Shown here one piece after another: positions 1 through 9,028 of a stretch of DNA of 64,000 nt. Under the pieces are notes generated by a model. It was not told the DNA's origin. It saw only the letters and a program-made list of their open reading frames with translations, and did no database searches. The stretch comes from Rossellomorea sp. y25 (GTDB taxonomy: Bacteria; Bacillota; Bacilli; Bacillales; Bacillaceae_B): positions 2,860,501 to 2,924,500 of the forward strand of contig NZ_CP145886.1 of assembly GCF_038049935.1 (NCBI RefSeq), read 5' to 3'. A program made the position numbers and the translations under genes. The first letter of the stretch is position 1; every line of letters starts with the position of its first letter.

Positions 1-26
1 AAATGTTGTATTCACTTCACAAATTA

Positions 27-77
27 AAAATAACCTTGTCGTTTCAACATGATTCTTTGAAACAACAAGGTTATTTT
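27..77. terminator. Bidirectional terminator after sigF
   Basis: Arms AAAATAACCTTGT (27-39) and ACAAGGTTATTTT (65-77) pair, extended inward by GTTTC/GAAAC. On the minus strand the stem is followed by a U-rich run, so it ends the spoIIA transcript. Seen directly in the sequence. Confidence 0.8.
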
Positions 78-79
78 GC

Positions 80-844
80 CTAAGATTCTGTATGCATATG
101 ATCTTTCATTGTTTGTAATATCTTCTTCTCCAGTCTCGATACCTGGACCTGGGATATACCCAGTCGATCTGCTACTTCCGATTGGGTTTGGTCTTTGTAA
201 TACCTTAAATACACAATCAGCCGTTCCCGATCATCCAGTTCCCTTATGGCTTCTTTTAAGGCGATTTTGTCAAACCATTTATTATCGCTATTATCCGCAA
301 TCTGATCCAAAAGGGTAATGGGATCTCCATCATTTTCATAAACGGTTTCATGAATCGAAGAAGGGGCCCTGCTTGCTTCCTGAGCCATGATCACCTCTTC
401 AACCGAATACTCCAGATGTTCGGCAAGCTCACTCACCGTCGGAACCCTCCCAAATTTCTTGGAAAGTTCATCCTTGGCTTTACGAATCTTGTTTCCCATC
501 TCCTTCAGGGAACGACTTACCTTTACAGTTCCGTCATCCCGGATGAACCGCTGGATTTCCCCGATGATCATCGGTACAGCATAAGTTGAAAACTTGACGT
601 CGTAGCTTAAATCAAACTTATCCACTGATTTCAGCAACCCGATACTGCCTATTTGAAAGAGATCATCAGGTTCATATCCCCGATTGAGGAAGCGCTGGAC
701 GACAGACCAAACCAAGCGCATATTCTTTTGGACAATTAAGTCCCTGGCACTTTGGTCACCGTCCTGACTCTGCTTTATGAGCTCTTTCACCTCATGATCC
801 TTCAAGAAGGTCTGTTCCTTTTCATTTTTAACTTCGACATCCAT
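80..844 (-). CDS. sigF: Sporulation sigma factor sigma-F
   Basis: This is the forespore-specific RNA polymerase sigma factor, first compartment-specific regulator of sporulation and last gene of the spoIIA operon. The 254-residue product has a sigma-70 region 2 (MRLVWSVVQRFLNRGY, then YEPDDLFQIG) and region 4 near the C-terminus (QSEVADRLGISQVQVSR), and closely resembles B. subtilis SigF along its length. I chose the ATG at 844 because AAGGAG lies at good spacing; an in-frame GTG two codons upstream is less well placed. It follows spoIIAB by 12 bases and should be co-transcribed. Activity is expected to be held off by SpoIIAB and released by SpoIIAA. Confidence 0.97.
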   Translation of the reverse strand: MDVEVKNEKEQTFLKDHEVKELIKQSQDGDQSARDLIVQKNMRLVWSVVQRFLNRGYEPDDLFQIGSIGLLKSVDKFDLSYDVKFSTYAVPMIIGEIQRFIRDDGTVKVSRSLKEMGNKIRKAKDELSKKFGRVPTVSELAEHLEYSVEEVIMAQEASRAPSSIHETVYENDGDPITLLDQIADNSDNKWFDKIALKEAIRELDDRERLIVYLRYYKDQTQSEVADRLGISQVQVSRLEKKILQTMKDHMHTES

Positions 845-856
845 GGGCACGACTCC

Positions 857-1300
857 TTAATTGCATAGCGCTTTACTATTGGTCAAGTGCTTCTTTAGTC
901 TTACCGTGGTGCCTGTACCTGGGTGTGATGACACTTCTATTTCATCCATGAAATTCTCCATAATGGTAAAGCCCATGCCAGAACGCTCAAGCTCTGGCTT
1001 GGACGTGAACAATGGTTGACGGGCTTCCTCTACGTCACCAATCCCGATTCCCTCATCGCGAATGGTCATATCTATGAAGCCATCCTCTTCCATAATGACA
1101 GAAATATAAACGGTACCATTTGGTCTGTTTTCATATCCGTGGATGATGGCATTTGTCACGGCCTCCGATACGACTGTCTTAATTTCAGTCAATTCATCCA
1201 TAGTCGGATCTAACTGTGCAATAAACGAAGCAACGGTAACTCTGGCAAAGGACTCATTTTGGCTTAAAGAACTGAATTGTATGTTCATTTCATTTCTCAT
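857..1300 (-). CDS. spoIIAB: Anti-sigma-F factor and SpoIIAA kinase
   Basis: SpoIIAB binds and inhibits sigma-F and phosphorylates SpoIIAA. The 147-residue protein (family about 146) is a GHKL ATPase: N-box [12 protein letters not shown] around residues 45-56, G1 box DEGIGIG, and G2 region RSGMGFTIM. The open frame extends upstream into spoIIAA, but the ATG at 1300, preceded by a GGGGGT-type ribosome binding site, gives the family length. It begins one base after the spoIIAA stop codon, which implies translational coupling and balanced stoichiometry of the switch proteins. Confidence 0.96.
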   Translation of the reverse strand: MRNEMNIQFSSLSQNESFARVTVASFIAQLDPTMDELTEIKTVVSEAVTNAIIHGYENRPNGTVYISVIMEEDGFIDMTIRDEGIGIGDVEEARQPLFTSKPELERSGMGFTIMENFMDEIEVSSHPGTGTTVRLKKHLTNSKALCN

Positions 1301-1301
1301 G

Positions 1302-1652
1302 TTATGCGACCCCCAATCTTTGTAATGCGTTTTCTTCAGACGGCTCAAGACGGATAATCTTAAACAACCCTGACATTTCAAATAATCGGTTTACAGAAGG
1401 GGAAATCGCACACACAACCATCTCTCCGTGCTTTTGTTTGATCTGCTTGTATCGGCCTAAAATCACACCTAAACCTGAACTATCCATAAAGCTTAATTCC
1501 TCTAAATTCAAAATGATATGCTTCACATTCTCACTTTCAATCAGATTCGAAGCTTTTTCCCTAAGCTCATCAGCAGTATGATGATCCAACTCACCACTTA
1601 AACGGACACACAAAACATCTTTTTTGACTTCTAAGTTAATAGCAAGACTCAC
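1302..1652 (-). CDS. spoIIAA: Anti-anti-sigma factor SpoIIAA
   Basis: SpoIIAA is a STAS-domain protein that, when dephosphorylated by SpoIIE, displaces SpoIIAB from sigma-F. The 116-residue product carries the phosphorylation region SFMDSSGLG, with the serine at residue 58 matching the phosphosite known in B. subtilis. Translation starts with GTG at 1652 behind GGAGG. It is the first gene of the sigma-H/Spo0A-controlled segment of the operon, with dacF upstream on the same strand. Confidence 0.97.
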   Translation of the reverse strand: MSLAINLEVKKDVLCVRLSGELDHHTADELREKASNLIESENVKHIILNLEELSFMDSSGLGVILGRYKQIKQKHGEMVVCAISPSVNRLFEMSGLFKIIRLEPSEENALQRLGVA

Positions 1653-1687
1653 TATCAGAAAGCCTCCTTCTCTGTCGTATAGTGAGT

Positions 1688-1746
1688 CATTTCGCTATTC
1701 TTTTAATAAATTCCTTCTCCATGACAAAACTAGAAGGAATTCGTCA
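1688..1746 (-). promoter_or_regulatory. Candidate sigma-H promoter and Spo0A box of spoIIA
   Basis: On the minus strand GAAGGAATT (1709-1717) resembles a sigma-H -35 and GCGAAATG (1688-1695) a -10, 13 bases apart. Upstream, TGACGAA (1740-1746) fits the 0A box TGNCGAA. This matches the known control of spoIIA by sigma-H and Spo0A-P; the site assignment itself is inference. Confidence 0.6.
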
Positions 1747-1780
1747 TAATTAGAGGTTATTTTTATCAGGAGTCGTGGAT

Positions 1781-2947
1781 TTACTTTCCGACTTTAGTGA
1801 AAAGTCCAAAGGATTTTTTGTATAACTCCCACCAGCTTGCATCTTTCACACTTTTCTTTGCAACGAGAGTGCTTTCCAATACTTTTTCCCCTTTGTTCAT
1901 GATGACAAGGGTCCCGACTTTATCTCCTTTTTTGATAGGGGCCTTAAGGTCTTTAGAAAGTGTTATCTTCTGTTCCACTTTATCCAGTTTTTCACCTTTT
2001 TGGGTTAACAGGGAGATCGGCTCTTCCGTCACTGCATCCACTCTGTTTTGTTTCCCTTTCGATACTTTCACTTGTGCCAGGGAGTCCCCCTTTTTGAAGA
2101 GAGGTTTGGTTGAATACTGATTGAAGGCATAATCCAGCATTTTACTTACCTCGTTGTTTCGCTCTTTAGGAGTCGGTGCTCCGAACACAACAGCAATGAC
2201 TCTCATATTATCTTTCTTTGCCGTTGCCGTTAAACAGTATTTCGCTTCATTTGTGAATCCCGTTTTCAGCCCGTCTACTCCGTCATAAAAACGAACCAAT
2301 TTATTCGTATTCACCAACCAGAATTTTTTATCCGTATCTTCACGCAAGTACGATTCATAGCTGCCTGTAAACTTGGTGATTCCTTCATATTTTAGAAGTT
2401 CTTTGGCCATCATGGACATGTCATGTGCCGAACTATAATGATCTTTGGACGGTAAGCCTGTCGGGTTTTTGAAATGAGTGTCTTTTAACCCAAGCTCTTG
2501 TAACTTTTTGTTCATCTTCTCGACAAAGGCTTCTTCACTTCCTGAAATATGCTCGGCCATGGCTACTGATGCATCATTGGCAGATCCAATCGCAATTCCC
2601 TTAAGCATTTCTTCAACAGACATGCTCTCACCGGGCTCCAGGAAGATTTGTGATCCACCCATCGAAGCGGCATATTCACTTGCACGAACCTGGTCTTCCC
2701 ACTTTATTTGACCTTTTTCAAGGGCTTCCATGATCAACATCATTGTCATAATCTTGGTCATGGATGCTGGTGCCAGCTTTTCATGACTATTCTTCTCATA
2801 TAGCACCGTTCCAGTATCCCGCTCAATCAAAATAGCTGATTTCGCTACTTCAGCTAATTCCGATTTCTTCTCCTGGGCAAACCCCATTGAAGGAAATAAA
2901 AAAGCTGCTAAAACAAATGTCACTACTATATACGCAAAACGTTTCAT
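1781..2947 (-). CDS. dacF: D-alanyl-D-alanine carboxypeptidase (DacF type)
   Basis: This penicillin-binding carboxypeptidase trims the terminal D-Ala of peptidoglycan stem peptides and in B. subtilis is made in the forespore, acting with DacB on spore cortex cross-linking. The 388-residue protein has an N-terminal signal peptide (cleavage probably after FAQ), SMTK (Ser62-Lys65), SAN (122-124) and KTG (228-230), the three serine-PBP motifs, then a C-terminal beta domain with an amphipathic tail. The ATG at 2947 has GGAGG eight bases upstream. It lies just upstream of spoIIAA, so late read-through from its own promoter would re-express the sigF operon. Confidence 0.94.
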   Translation of the reverse strand: MKRFAYIVVTFVLAAFLFPSMGFAQEKKSELAEVAKSAILIERDTGTVLYEKNSHEKLAPASMTKIMTMMLIMEALEKGQIKWEDQVRASEYAASMGGSQIFLEPGESMSVEEMLKGIAIGSANDASVAMAEHISGSEEAFVEKMNKKLQELGLKDTHFKNPTGLPSKDHYSSAHDMSMMAKELLKYEGITKFTGSYESYLREDTDKKFWLVNTNKLVRFYDGVDGLKTGFTNEAKYCLTATAKKDNMRVIAVVFGAPTPKERNNEVSKMLDYAFNQYSTKPLFKKGDSLAQVKVSKGKQNRVDAVTEEPISLLTQKGEKLDKVEQKITLSKDLKAPIKKGDKVGTLVIMNKGEKVLESTLVAKKSVKDASWWELYKKSFGLFTKVGK

Positions 2948-2995
2948 CCAACTGTCCTCCAATCAAATCTCGTTTTTAATCAATACTCATAGACC

Positions 2996-3024
2996 CATTT
3001 TTTCCAACTGCATCATTTTTATAC
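2996..3024 (-). promoter_or_regulatory. Candidate forespore (sigma-F/G) promoter of dacF
   Basis: On the minus strand GTATA (3020-3024) and GGAAAAAATG (2996-3005), 14 bases apart, resemble the sigma-F consensus (GYWTA, then GGNRANANTW). It lies about 50 bases upstream of the dacF start. B. subtilis dacF is a sigma-F/G gene, which supports the call. Confidence 0.55.
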
Positions 3025-3203
3025 AAACATTGGTAAAAAAGTGGGGTTGGTTCATGGATGATAGGTTGTAAGTGGTTGAAAGATGGCTAAATTCAAAGGG
3101 GGATTCTTCAAATAAAGGATGAAACATCAAGATCACTGAGATGCAGCATTTTTGTCTGGTGAAATCAGCTCTTTTGAGTTCGAGAGAGTGCTATTGAAAG
3201 TTC

Positions 3204-3335
3204 GATGCGTCATTTTCACGAATAATTGCGTCAAAATTCGATTTATTGCGTCTGTTTGGGGTGGAATTGCGTCAATCTGGACGTTAATTGCGTCAATTCC
3301 AACGTTAATTGCGTCTTCCACACTTGCAATTGCTG
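3204..3335 (+). repeat. Phased ATTGCGTC array 1
   Basis: GCGTC begins at 3207, 3228, 3248, 3269, 3290 and 3311, with a degenerate seventh unit (GCTGA) at 3332. Spacing is 21, 20, 21, 21, 21 and 21 bases. Units share only (A/T)ATTGCGTC; the 12-13 bases between are unrelated. The array fills most of the gap between the pdp terminator and the dacF promoter. The rest of 2948-3440 holds that promoter, the pdp terminator and nothing else I recognise. Confidence 0.85.
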
Positions 3336-3385
3336 ATTTGTCCATAATACGGTATTCGCATTTCCTTACAAATTCATAAAAAAAA

Positions 3386-3423
3386 GCCCCTGCCAAAGAG
3401 AAATAATCCTCTTGGCAAAGGCC
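3386..3423 (-). terminator. pdp terminator
   Basis: GCCCCTGCCAAAGAG (3386-3400) pairs with CTCTTGGCAAAGGC (3409-3422). Read on the minus strand the hairpin is followed by eight U residues. Confidence 0.85.
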
Positions 3424-3440
3424 TCGATCAAAATTAAAAA

Positions 3441-4745
3441 TCAACCCGTGATTTCTGTATGAATCAACGTAGGTGCTTTCACATTTTCAGATGTAACTTT
3501 TATGCTTTCATATAATTTGTCTTTTACATTTTCAATGTTCTCTTCATTGCTGTAGATGGTCACAAGGGAATCTCCCGCTTTGACCGAATCGCCAATTTTC
3601 TTGCGAAGTTCAAGACCAACCGCTAAATCGATAACAGAATCTTTCGTCGCACGGCCAGCCCCTAACCACATAGCAGCCGTTCCTACTGCATCTGCAACAA
3701 TTTCAGATACATAGCCATCTTCTTTCGCTTCAAGCTCAATCTTGTACTGAGCTTGTGGAAGCTTTGAAGGATCATCCACAACGGATGGATCTCCACCTTG
3801 TGATTCAAGGAATACTTTGAAATTCTCAAGAGCTGATCCATTTTCAATTGCTTTCTGCAATAGCTCTCTCGCTTCTTCCAATGTTGATGCTTTTTCAGCC
3901 AGGTATACCATATGACTTCCAAGCGTTAAGCATAACTCTGTTAAGTCTTCTGGACCTTCACCTTTTAACGTATCGATCGCTTCTTTTACTTCAAGTGCGT
4001 TTCCGATCGCGAAGCCCAGTGGCTGACTCATATCCGAAATGACCGCCATTGTTTTTCTGCCGACGTTGTTTCCGATATTCACCATTGCTTTGGCAAGGTC
4101 TTTTGAATCGTCCAGTGTTTTCATGAAAGCTCCGGCACCCGTTTTTACGTCAAGTACGATAGCATCCGCACCAGCAGCTATTTTTTTACTCATGATGGAA
4201 CTTGCGATGAGAGGAATGCTATTGACCGTTGCCGTCACATCACGTAGTGAATAAAGCTTTTTATCAGCCGGTGTCAAATTACCACTTTGTCCGATAACGG
4301 CTAACTTATTCTTGTTCACTAATCGGATAAATTCATCGTTTTCAATTTCCACATGGAAGCCTTCGACGGATTCAAGCTTATCGATTGTTCCTCCAGTGTG
4401 TCCAAGACCTCTTCCACTCATCTTCGCTACTGGTACGCCAACGGAAGCAACCAGTGGTCCGAGAACGAGGGTGGTTGTATCACCCACACCGCCTGTGGAG
4501 TGTTTATCTACTTTAATTCCTTCAATCGCCGACAGATCGATTTGATCTCCTGATTCGACCATTGCCATTGTCAGGTCGGCTCTTTCTCTATCGCTCATAT
4601 CTTTAAAGAAGATGGCCATTGTCAGGGCACTTACCTGATAATCAGGGATGCTTCCATCTGTATATCCTTCAACGATAAATTTAATTTCTTCTGTAGAAAG
4701 TTCTTTACCTTCACGCTTCTTCTCTATTAAGTCAACCATTCTCAT
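3441..4745 (-). CDS. pdp: Pyrimidine-nucleoside phosphorylase
   Basis: The enzyme phosphorolyses thymidine, deoxyuridine and uridine to base and (deoxy)ribose 1-phosphate. The 434-residue protein matches the Bacillus Pdp family end to end: [14 protein letters not shown] phosphate-binding loop, [19 protein letters not shown] signature and [10 protein letters not shown]. The ATG at 4745 (MRMVDLI) gives the family N-terminus; an in-frame GTG lies three codons upstream. It is the last gene of a deoB-pupG-pdp group for nucleoside salvage and ends at a strong terminator. Confidence 0.95.
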   Translation of the reverse strand: MRMVDLIEKKREGKELSTEEIKFIVEGYTDGSIPDYQVSALTMAIFFKDMSDRERADLTMAMVESGDQIDLSAIEGIKVDKHSTGGVGDTTTLVLGPLVASVGVPVAKMSGRGLGHTGGTIDKLESVEGFHVEIENDEFIRLVNKNKLAVIGQSGNLTPADKKLYSLRDVTATVNSIPLIASSIMSKKIAAGADAIVLDVKTGAGAFMKTLDDSKDLAKAMVNIGNNVGRKTMAVISDMSQPLGFAIGNALEVKEAIDTLKGEGPEDLTELCLTLGSHMVYLAEKASTLEEARELLQKAIENGSALENFKVFLESQGGDPSVVDDPSKLPQAQYKIELEAKEDGYVSEIVADAVGTAAMWLGAGRATKDSVIDLAVGLELRKKIGDSVKAGDSLVTIYSNEENIENVKDKLYESIKVTSENVKAPTLIHTEITG

Positions 4746-4821
4746 TATATTCACCCGCTCTTATAGTATTAGCCAAAGGGGCCTCCCCTTTAGTTAGTTA
4801 TCATTTTGAACCTTCCATCGC

Positions 4822-5637
4822 TTAGATAGACGTCACAATTTCTTTCACATATGCTAAGAAGTTTGCACGTACCATTTCAGTTGTCTCCATCACCTCATCA
4901 TGTGAAAGAGGTTGATCAAGGATACCTGCAGCCATATTTGAAATGCAAGATATACCGAGAACTTTGATTCCTCCATGACGAGCGACAATCACCTCAGGTA
5001 CAGTCGACATTCCAACCGCGTCTCCACCAAGCGTACGAGCAAGGCGAACTTCAGCAGGCGTTTCGTATGTAGGGCCTGTATTCCCCACGTAGACACCTTC
5101 CTGAACTTCAATAGAAAGCTTCTCCGCGATTTCTTTCGCTTTTTGACGCAGTACTTTACAATAGGCTTCTGACATATCCGGGAATCTTGGTCCTAAGCGT
5201 GAATCGTTTGCCCCAATTAGTGGATTGCCACCCATATTATTAATATGATCAGAAATCAGCATCAAATCTCCTGCCTTAAAGCTTTCATTTACTCCGCCGG
5301 CAGCATTTGTCACGATCAAAACTTCGACGCCCAGTTCTTTCATAACGCGGACGGGGAATGTGACTTTATCGAATCCATACCCTTCATAATAATGAAAGCG
5401 CCCTTGCATGGCGACAACTTCTTTTCCTGCCAGTTGACCAAAAACAAGCTGGCCGGCATGACCTGCCACTGTAGAAACAGGAAAGTCAGGGATTTCTTTG
5501 TACGGTATTTTTACTGAGTTTTGGATTTCATCGGCTAAGACGCCTAATCCCGATCCCAGGATGAGTCCAATTTTCGGTTGCCCAGTGTATTGATTTTTTA
5601 AGTGATTTGCTGCATTTTGGATGTTTTCGTAATTCAT
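4822..5637 (-). CDS. pupG: Purine-nucleoside phosphorylase (trimeric class)
   Basis: PupG phosphorolyses guanosine and inosine nucleosides. The 271-residue product shows GLILGSGLG, the phosphate-site region FPVSTVAGHAGQL, MQGRFHYYEGY and TNAAGGVNESF, all typical of the trimeric PNP family. An upstream in-frame ATG overlaps the ribosome binding site; AAAGGAG is eight bases from the ATG at 5637, so that start was chosen. It lies between deoB and pdp on the same strand. Confidence 0.95.
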   Translation of the reverse strand: MNYENIQNAANHLKNQYTGQPKIGLILGSGLGVLADEIQNSVKIPYKEIPDFPVSTVAGHAGQLVFGQLAGKEVVAMQGRFHYYEGYGFDKVTFPVRVMKELGVEVLIVTNAAGGVNESFKAGDLMLISDHINNMGGNPLIGANDSRLGPRFPDMSEAYCKVLRQKAKEIAEKLSIEVQEGVYVGNTGPTYETPAEVRLARTLGGDAVGMSTVPEVIVARHGGIKVLGISCISNMAAGILDQPLSHDEVMETTEMVRANFLAYVKEIVTSI

Positions 5638-5741
5638 GTTCATTACTCCTTTTATTATCATTCAAAGTAAAGAGGAGGAATTGGGCTGATGTTCCTGCAC
5701 CTCCATCCCTCTCCCTTTCACTATTTTTTCACTCGGAATAT

Positions 5742-6926
5742 TTATTTCAATTGTGATAAGAAGCTTCGACCAAACTTAGGCATGGTCACATTAAAGTTGT
5801 CTGCCACGGTAGCGCCAATGTCTGCGAATGTTTCAGAGATAGGTAGCTCTTTCCCTCCGTCAAAGCGTTTTGAATAAACGAGAAGTGGAACGTATTCTCT
5901 CGTGTGGTCTGTTCCTGGAGCCGTTGGATCGTTCCCGTGATCGGCTGTAATGATAAGAAGATCGTCTTCTGTCATTTTCTCGAATACTTCAGGCAGGCGG
6001 GCATCAAATTCCTCTAACGCTTTTCCATATCCTACTGGATCACGACGATGTCCGTATAAAGCATCGAAATCGACAAGATTCAGGAAGCTTAAGCCTGTGA
6101 AGTCTTGGTCGAAAGATTTAATGAGTCCGTCCATTCCGTGCATATTATGCTTCGTACGAATAGATTCGGTCACTCCTTCGCCATTGAAAATATCTGATAT
6201 TTTCCCAATGGCGACCACGTCAAACCCGGAATCCTTCAGTTCATTCATTACGGTACGGTTAAAAGGTTTCAATGCGTAGTCGTGACGATTGGATGTACGT
6301 TTGAACTCGCCTGGTTCACCTACGAATGGACGAGCGATTACACGACCTACAAGGTATTCCTCTTCTTTCGTGATTTCACGGGCGATTTCGCAAATTTTAT
6401 ACTGCTCTTCAATCGGAATGATCTCTTCATGAGCTGCAATTTGAAGGACAGGGTCAGCGGAAGTGTAGACAATAAGAGCTCCAGTTTCCATGTGCTCTTT
6501 TCCTAATTCTTCAATAATCTCAGTTCCACTTGCAGGCTTATTTCCAATGATCGTTCTGCCTGTCTCTGCTTCAAGCTTTTGAATCAATTTTTCCGGGAAC
6601 CCATCTGGATACGTTTTGAACGGTTTATCAATATTTAGACCCATTATCTCCCAGTGCCCAGTCATCGTGTCTTTTCCGACAGAAGCTTCCTGCATTTTCG
6701 TGAAGTATGCTAACGGCTTGTCAGCTTTTTCAATTCCCTTCACTTCTTTTATATTGGAAAGCCCTAGTTTTCCCATATTGGGCATGTTCAGTCCATTCAT
6801 ATGTTCAGCAATATGTCCAATCGTATCCGTTCCTTTATCATTGAATAATTCAGCATCAGGCGCTTCACCAATTCCTACTGAATCCATGACGATTAAATGA
6901 ACTCTTTTGTATGTATAGTTACTCAT
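5742..6926 (-). CDS. deoB: Phosphopentomutase
   Basis: DeoB interconverts (deoxy)ribose 1-phosphate and 5-phosphate, linking the two phosphorylases downstream to central metabolism. The 394-residue protein belongs to the alkaline phosphatase superfamily: metal-binding [12 protein letters not shown] near the N-terminus, [13 protein letters not shown] with the catalytic threonine, [14 protein letters not shown] and [10 protein letters not shown] at the C-terminal metal site. AGGAGG precedes the ATG. It is the first gene of the salvage operon. Confidence 0.97.
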   Translation of the reverse strand: MSNYTYKRVHLIVMDSVGIGEAPDAELFNDKGTDTIGHIAEHMNGLNMPNMGKLGLSNIKEVKGIEKADKPLAYFTKMQEASVGKDTMTGHWEIMGLNIDKPFKTYPDGFPEKLIQKLEAETGRTIIGNKPASGTEIIEELGKEHMETGALIVYTSADPVLQIAAHEEIIPIEEQYKICEIAREITKEEEYLVGRVIARPFVGEPGEFKRTSNRHDYALKPFNRTVMNELKDSGFDVVAIGKISDIFNGEGVTESIRTKHNMHGMDGLIKSFDQDFTGLSFLNLVDFDALYGHRRDPVGYGKALEEFDARLPEVFEKMTEDDLLIITADHGNDPTAPGTDHTREYVPLLVYSKRFDGGKELPISETFADIGATVADNFNVTMPKFGRSFLSQLK

Positions 6927-7080
6927 TCAAGTAAACCTCCTATATGTGTTCCTTATTTAAAAAAGCGGTTACATTTTTGATCTATAATCGTATCTTACCC
7001 TTATCTGCATTATAGCAATCGACAGGATTTAACGTCAGAAGTCTGACATCTATATTCTACTTTTCCCTTTCCAAAAAAAC

Positions 7081-7127
7081 AAGAGAGATCCCTTAAAGAA
7101 TTCTATTTTCTTTAAGATCTCTCTCTT
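7081..7127 (-). terminator. Terminator after xerD
   Basis: AAGAGAGATCCCTTAAAG (7081-7098) pairs with CTTTAAGATCTCTCTCTT (7110-7127), with one bulge. On the minus strand it is followed by a run of seven U residues. Confidence 0.8.
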
Positions 7128-7133
7128 CATCAT

Positions 7134-8027
7134 TTAAGCTCGAGGATGGAATTGTGAGTATACATCCTTTAAGCGTGTTTTCGTTACATGTGTATAGATT
7201 TGTGTGGTGGAAATGTCTGCATGACCGAGCATTTCTTGAACTGCCCTTAGGTCTGCCCCATTCTCCAATAAATGGGTCGCGAATGAGTGCCTGAGTGTAT
7301 GAGGAGTCAGATCCTTTTCAATATTGGCTTTTTTCGCAAGAGCTTTTAAGTTCTTCCAGAAACCTTGTCTTGTCAGGCCTTTACCATGATGATTCAAAAA
7401 CAGGTGATCATCGCGGTGCTTCTTGCTTCTTAATTTCAACCGGGCATCTTCCAGGTACTTCTCAAGAACATTCATTGCCGTCTGTCCGATGGGGATAATC
7501 CGCTCTTTGTTCCCTTTCCCGATACATCGTACAAATCCCATGGTCAAATGGACGTCATCCAATTTTAGTTGAATGAGTTCACTTACCCTGATACCAGTCG
7601 CATAAAGGATTTCAAGCATTGCTTTATCTCTCATCCCAAGTGGTGTAGATTCCTCAGGGGCTTCGAGTAAAGCTTCCACTTCGACGATGCTTAATATCTT
7701 TGGAAGCGTCCGCTCTGTTTTCGGTGTCTCGATATGCACAGTCGGATCTTGTTCCGTCGCTTTCTCTCTTAACAAAAATTGATGGAAGGATCGGATTGAT
7801 GCAACATGACGTGCAACTGTCTTTGAAGATTTCCCCTGACTCTTTAAGTGGCCTAGAAATTGGACTATGTTCATTCTCGAAACGGCGTTCAGTTCCGATA
7901 TTTCTTCCACCTTCGCTAAGTATAGTGCATAATTCTTTAAGTCACGCTGGTACGACTCTATCGTATTTTTGGCCAGTCCTTTTTCTACTATTAAAAAGTG
8001 CATGAAATCTTGAATATGGTCTTCCAC
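7134..8027 (-). CDS. xerD: Site-specific tyrosine recombinase XerD
   Basis: With XerC-type CodV it resolves chromosome dimers at dif and acts at the septum. The 297-residue protein has an N-terminal SAM-like core-binding domain and a C-terminal catalytic domain with Arg in [24 protein letters not shown], and the tyrosine in STTQIYTHV. Translation appears to start with GTG at 8027; its ribosome binding site GGGGAG overlaps the stop codon of the upstream yqzK, so the pair is coupled. Confidence 0.95.
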   Translation of the reverse strand: MEDHIQDFMHFLIVEKGLAKNTIESYQRDLKNYALYLAKVEEISELNAVSRMNIVQFLGHLKSQGKSSKTVARHVASIRSFHQFLLREKATEQDPTVHIETPKTERTLPKILSIVEVEALLEAPEESTPLGMRDKAMLEILYATGIRVSELIQLKLDDVHLTMGFVRCIGKGNKERIIPIGQTAMNVLEKYLEDARLKLRSKKHRDDHLFLNHHGKGLTRQGFWKNLKALAKKANIEKDLTPHTLRHSFATHLLENGADLRAVQEMLGHADISTTQIYTHVTKTRLKDVYSQFHPRA

Positions 8028-8033
8028 ACTACA

Positions 8034-8261
8034 TTACTCCCCGTTCATATAAAAAAATAATAGCCGATCATACCAATGGCTTTCTTCATCCGTCACAGAA
8101 GAATACACCTTGACTGCTGCTCCCTCTGGTTCATCATATCTGTGATAGCCTTCGTATTCTTCACTGATCCACATAATACCATAGTAAAACAAAATCGTTG
8201 ATCCGGTAAACAAAATAAACACTTTAATGGTCTGCCATACCATTTGAATTCCTTTTATCAT
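8034..8261 (-). CDS. yqzK: YqzK-like small membrane protein (DUF4227)
   Basis: A 75-residue protein with one predicted transmembrane segment (VFILFTGSTILFYYGIMW) and a charged C-terminal tail. Length, sequence and place between fur and xerD match B. subtilis YqzK, whose function is unknown. GGAGG precedes the ATG at 8261 at proper spacing; the longer frame from 8282 would put that site inside the coding sequence. Confidence 0.85.
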   Translation of the reverse strand: MIKGIQMVWQTIKVFILFTGSTILFYYGIMWISEEYEGYHRYDEPEGAAVKVYSSVTDEESHWYDRLLFFYMNGE

Positions 8262-8379
8262 CCTGTCGTCCTCCATATACATCGGTACTAACTCCTATTA
8301 ATACAAGCTATGACGTTTTTAAACTGTTTTATACCTTATGGAGTTATAAACTGTAAAAAATTCTGTTCGAGTATGTAAA

Positions 8380-8445
8380 AAAGCCTTAAAGAGTATGTAT
8401 GGGATGTTTCAAAAGAGAAACAACGACAGGAGTCTTTAAGGCTTT
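8380..8445 (-). terminator. Two-tier hairpin after fur
   Basis: AAAGCCTTAAAG (8380-8391) pairs with CTTTAAGGCTTT (8434-8445), and inside the loop GTTTC (8406-8410) pairs with GAAAC (8417-8421). The U-run on the minus strand makes it the probable fur terminator. The 42-base loop is long for a terminator. Confidence 0.65.
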
Positions 8446-8456
8446 CAGGCATCATA

Positions 8457-8915
8457 TTATTCTTCTGGGTCCTCTTCTTTATCCTGGCATCTCGAACAAA
8501 TGCCATGAAAGGTAAGGCGGTGATCTTTTATTTTAAACTTCCAATCTCGTTCAACAATCGTTTCCACGTCTTCTAAGAGATCTTCTTGAATTTCATCGAC
8601 CGCTCCGCATTCAATGCATACTAAATGATGATGAAAGTGGGCTGCCCCTTCTTGTCTGAGATCATAACGGGATACACCATCGCCAAAATTGATTTTATCC
8701 ACAATTTTCAGTTCAGATAGCAATTCCAACGTACGATATACGGTTGCCAGTCCAATTTCCGGAGATTTTTCCTTAACGAGGAGGTATACATCTTCGGCGC
8801 TTAGGTGATCTTCTTCATGTTCTAATAACACGCGTACCGTTGCTTCGCGCTGTGGCGTAAGCTTGTAGCTGGCAGAATGAAGTTGTTTTTTTATTCGTTC
8901 AATACGGCTTTCCAT
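8457..8915 (-). CDS. fur: Ferric uptake regulator Fur
   Basis: Fur is the Fe(II)-sensing repressor of iron acquisition genes. The 152-residue protein has an N-terminal winged helix (LTPQREATVRVLLEHEEDHLSAEDVY region) and a dimerisation domain with HFHHHLVCIECG (Cys100, Cys103) and GICSRC (Cys140, Cys143), the structural zinc site. A TTG seven codons upstream is possible but the ATG at 8915 has GGAGG at eight bases. A PerR-like box lies upstream, consistent with B. subtilis fur being a PerR target. Family members Fur, PerR and Zur are similar; position beside yqzK-xerD favours Fur. Confidence 0.9.
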   Translation of the reverse strand: MESRIERIKKQLHSASYKLTPQREATVRVLLEHEEDHLSAEDVYLLVKEKSPEIGLATVYRTLELLSELKIVDKINFGDGVSRYDLRQEGAAHFHHHLVCIECGAVDEIQEDLLEDVETIVERDWKFKIKDHRLTFHGICSRCQDKEEDPEE

Positions 8916-8975
8916 GGTCCTCTCCTCCCTCGTCAATGTCTTTACTATTATATCAAAAAGGGAGGAATAAGCAAA

Positions 8976-8990
8976 ATAAAATTATTATAA
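8976..8990 (-). promoter_or_regulatory. PerR-like operator upstream of fur
   Basis: Read on the minus strand the 15-mer TTATAATAATTTTAT matches the PerR box TTATAATNATTATAA at all but two positions. It lies 61-75 bases before the fur start. Known PerR control of fur in B. subtilis supports it. Confidence 0.5.
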
Positions 8991-9000
8991 TTAAACAAAT

Positions 9001-9028
9001 AAAACGATTCTTATATAAGAATCGTTTT
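9001..9028 (-). terminator. Terminator overlapping the spoIIM stop
   Basis: AAAACGATTCTTAT pairs with ATAAGAATCGTTTT as a near-perfect palindrome, overlapping the last bases of spoIIM and followed by T-rich sequence. Confidence 0.65.

Noticed and set aside
3204..3335. CRISPR array
   Set aside because: The repeated part is only 8 bases with 12-13 base spacers, far too short, and there are no cas genes.
3133..3444. 103-codon minus-strand frame with a DAIN-type seven-residue repeat
   Set aside because: The repeat is just the 21-bp ATTGCGTC array read in one frame; one 20-bp unit breaks the heptad, the frame starts inside the pdp terminator, and no ribosome binding site is present.
7134..8027. 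XerD-type recombinase as sign of an integrated element
   Set aside because: Position between deoB and yqzK-fur and the sequence are those of housekeeping XerD; no attachment repeats or phage genes were seen.
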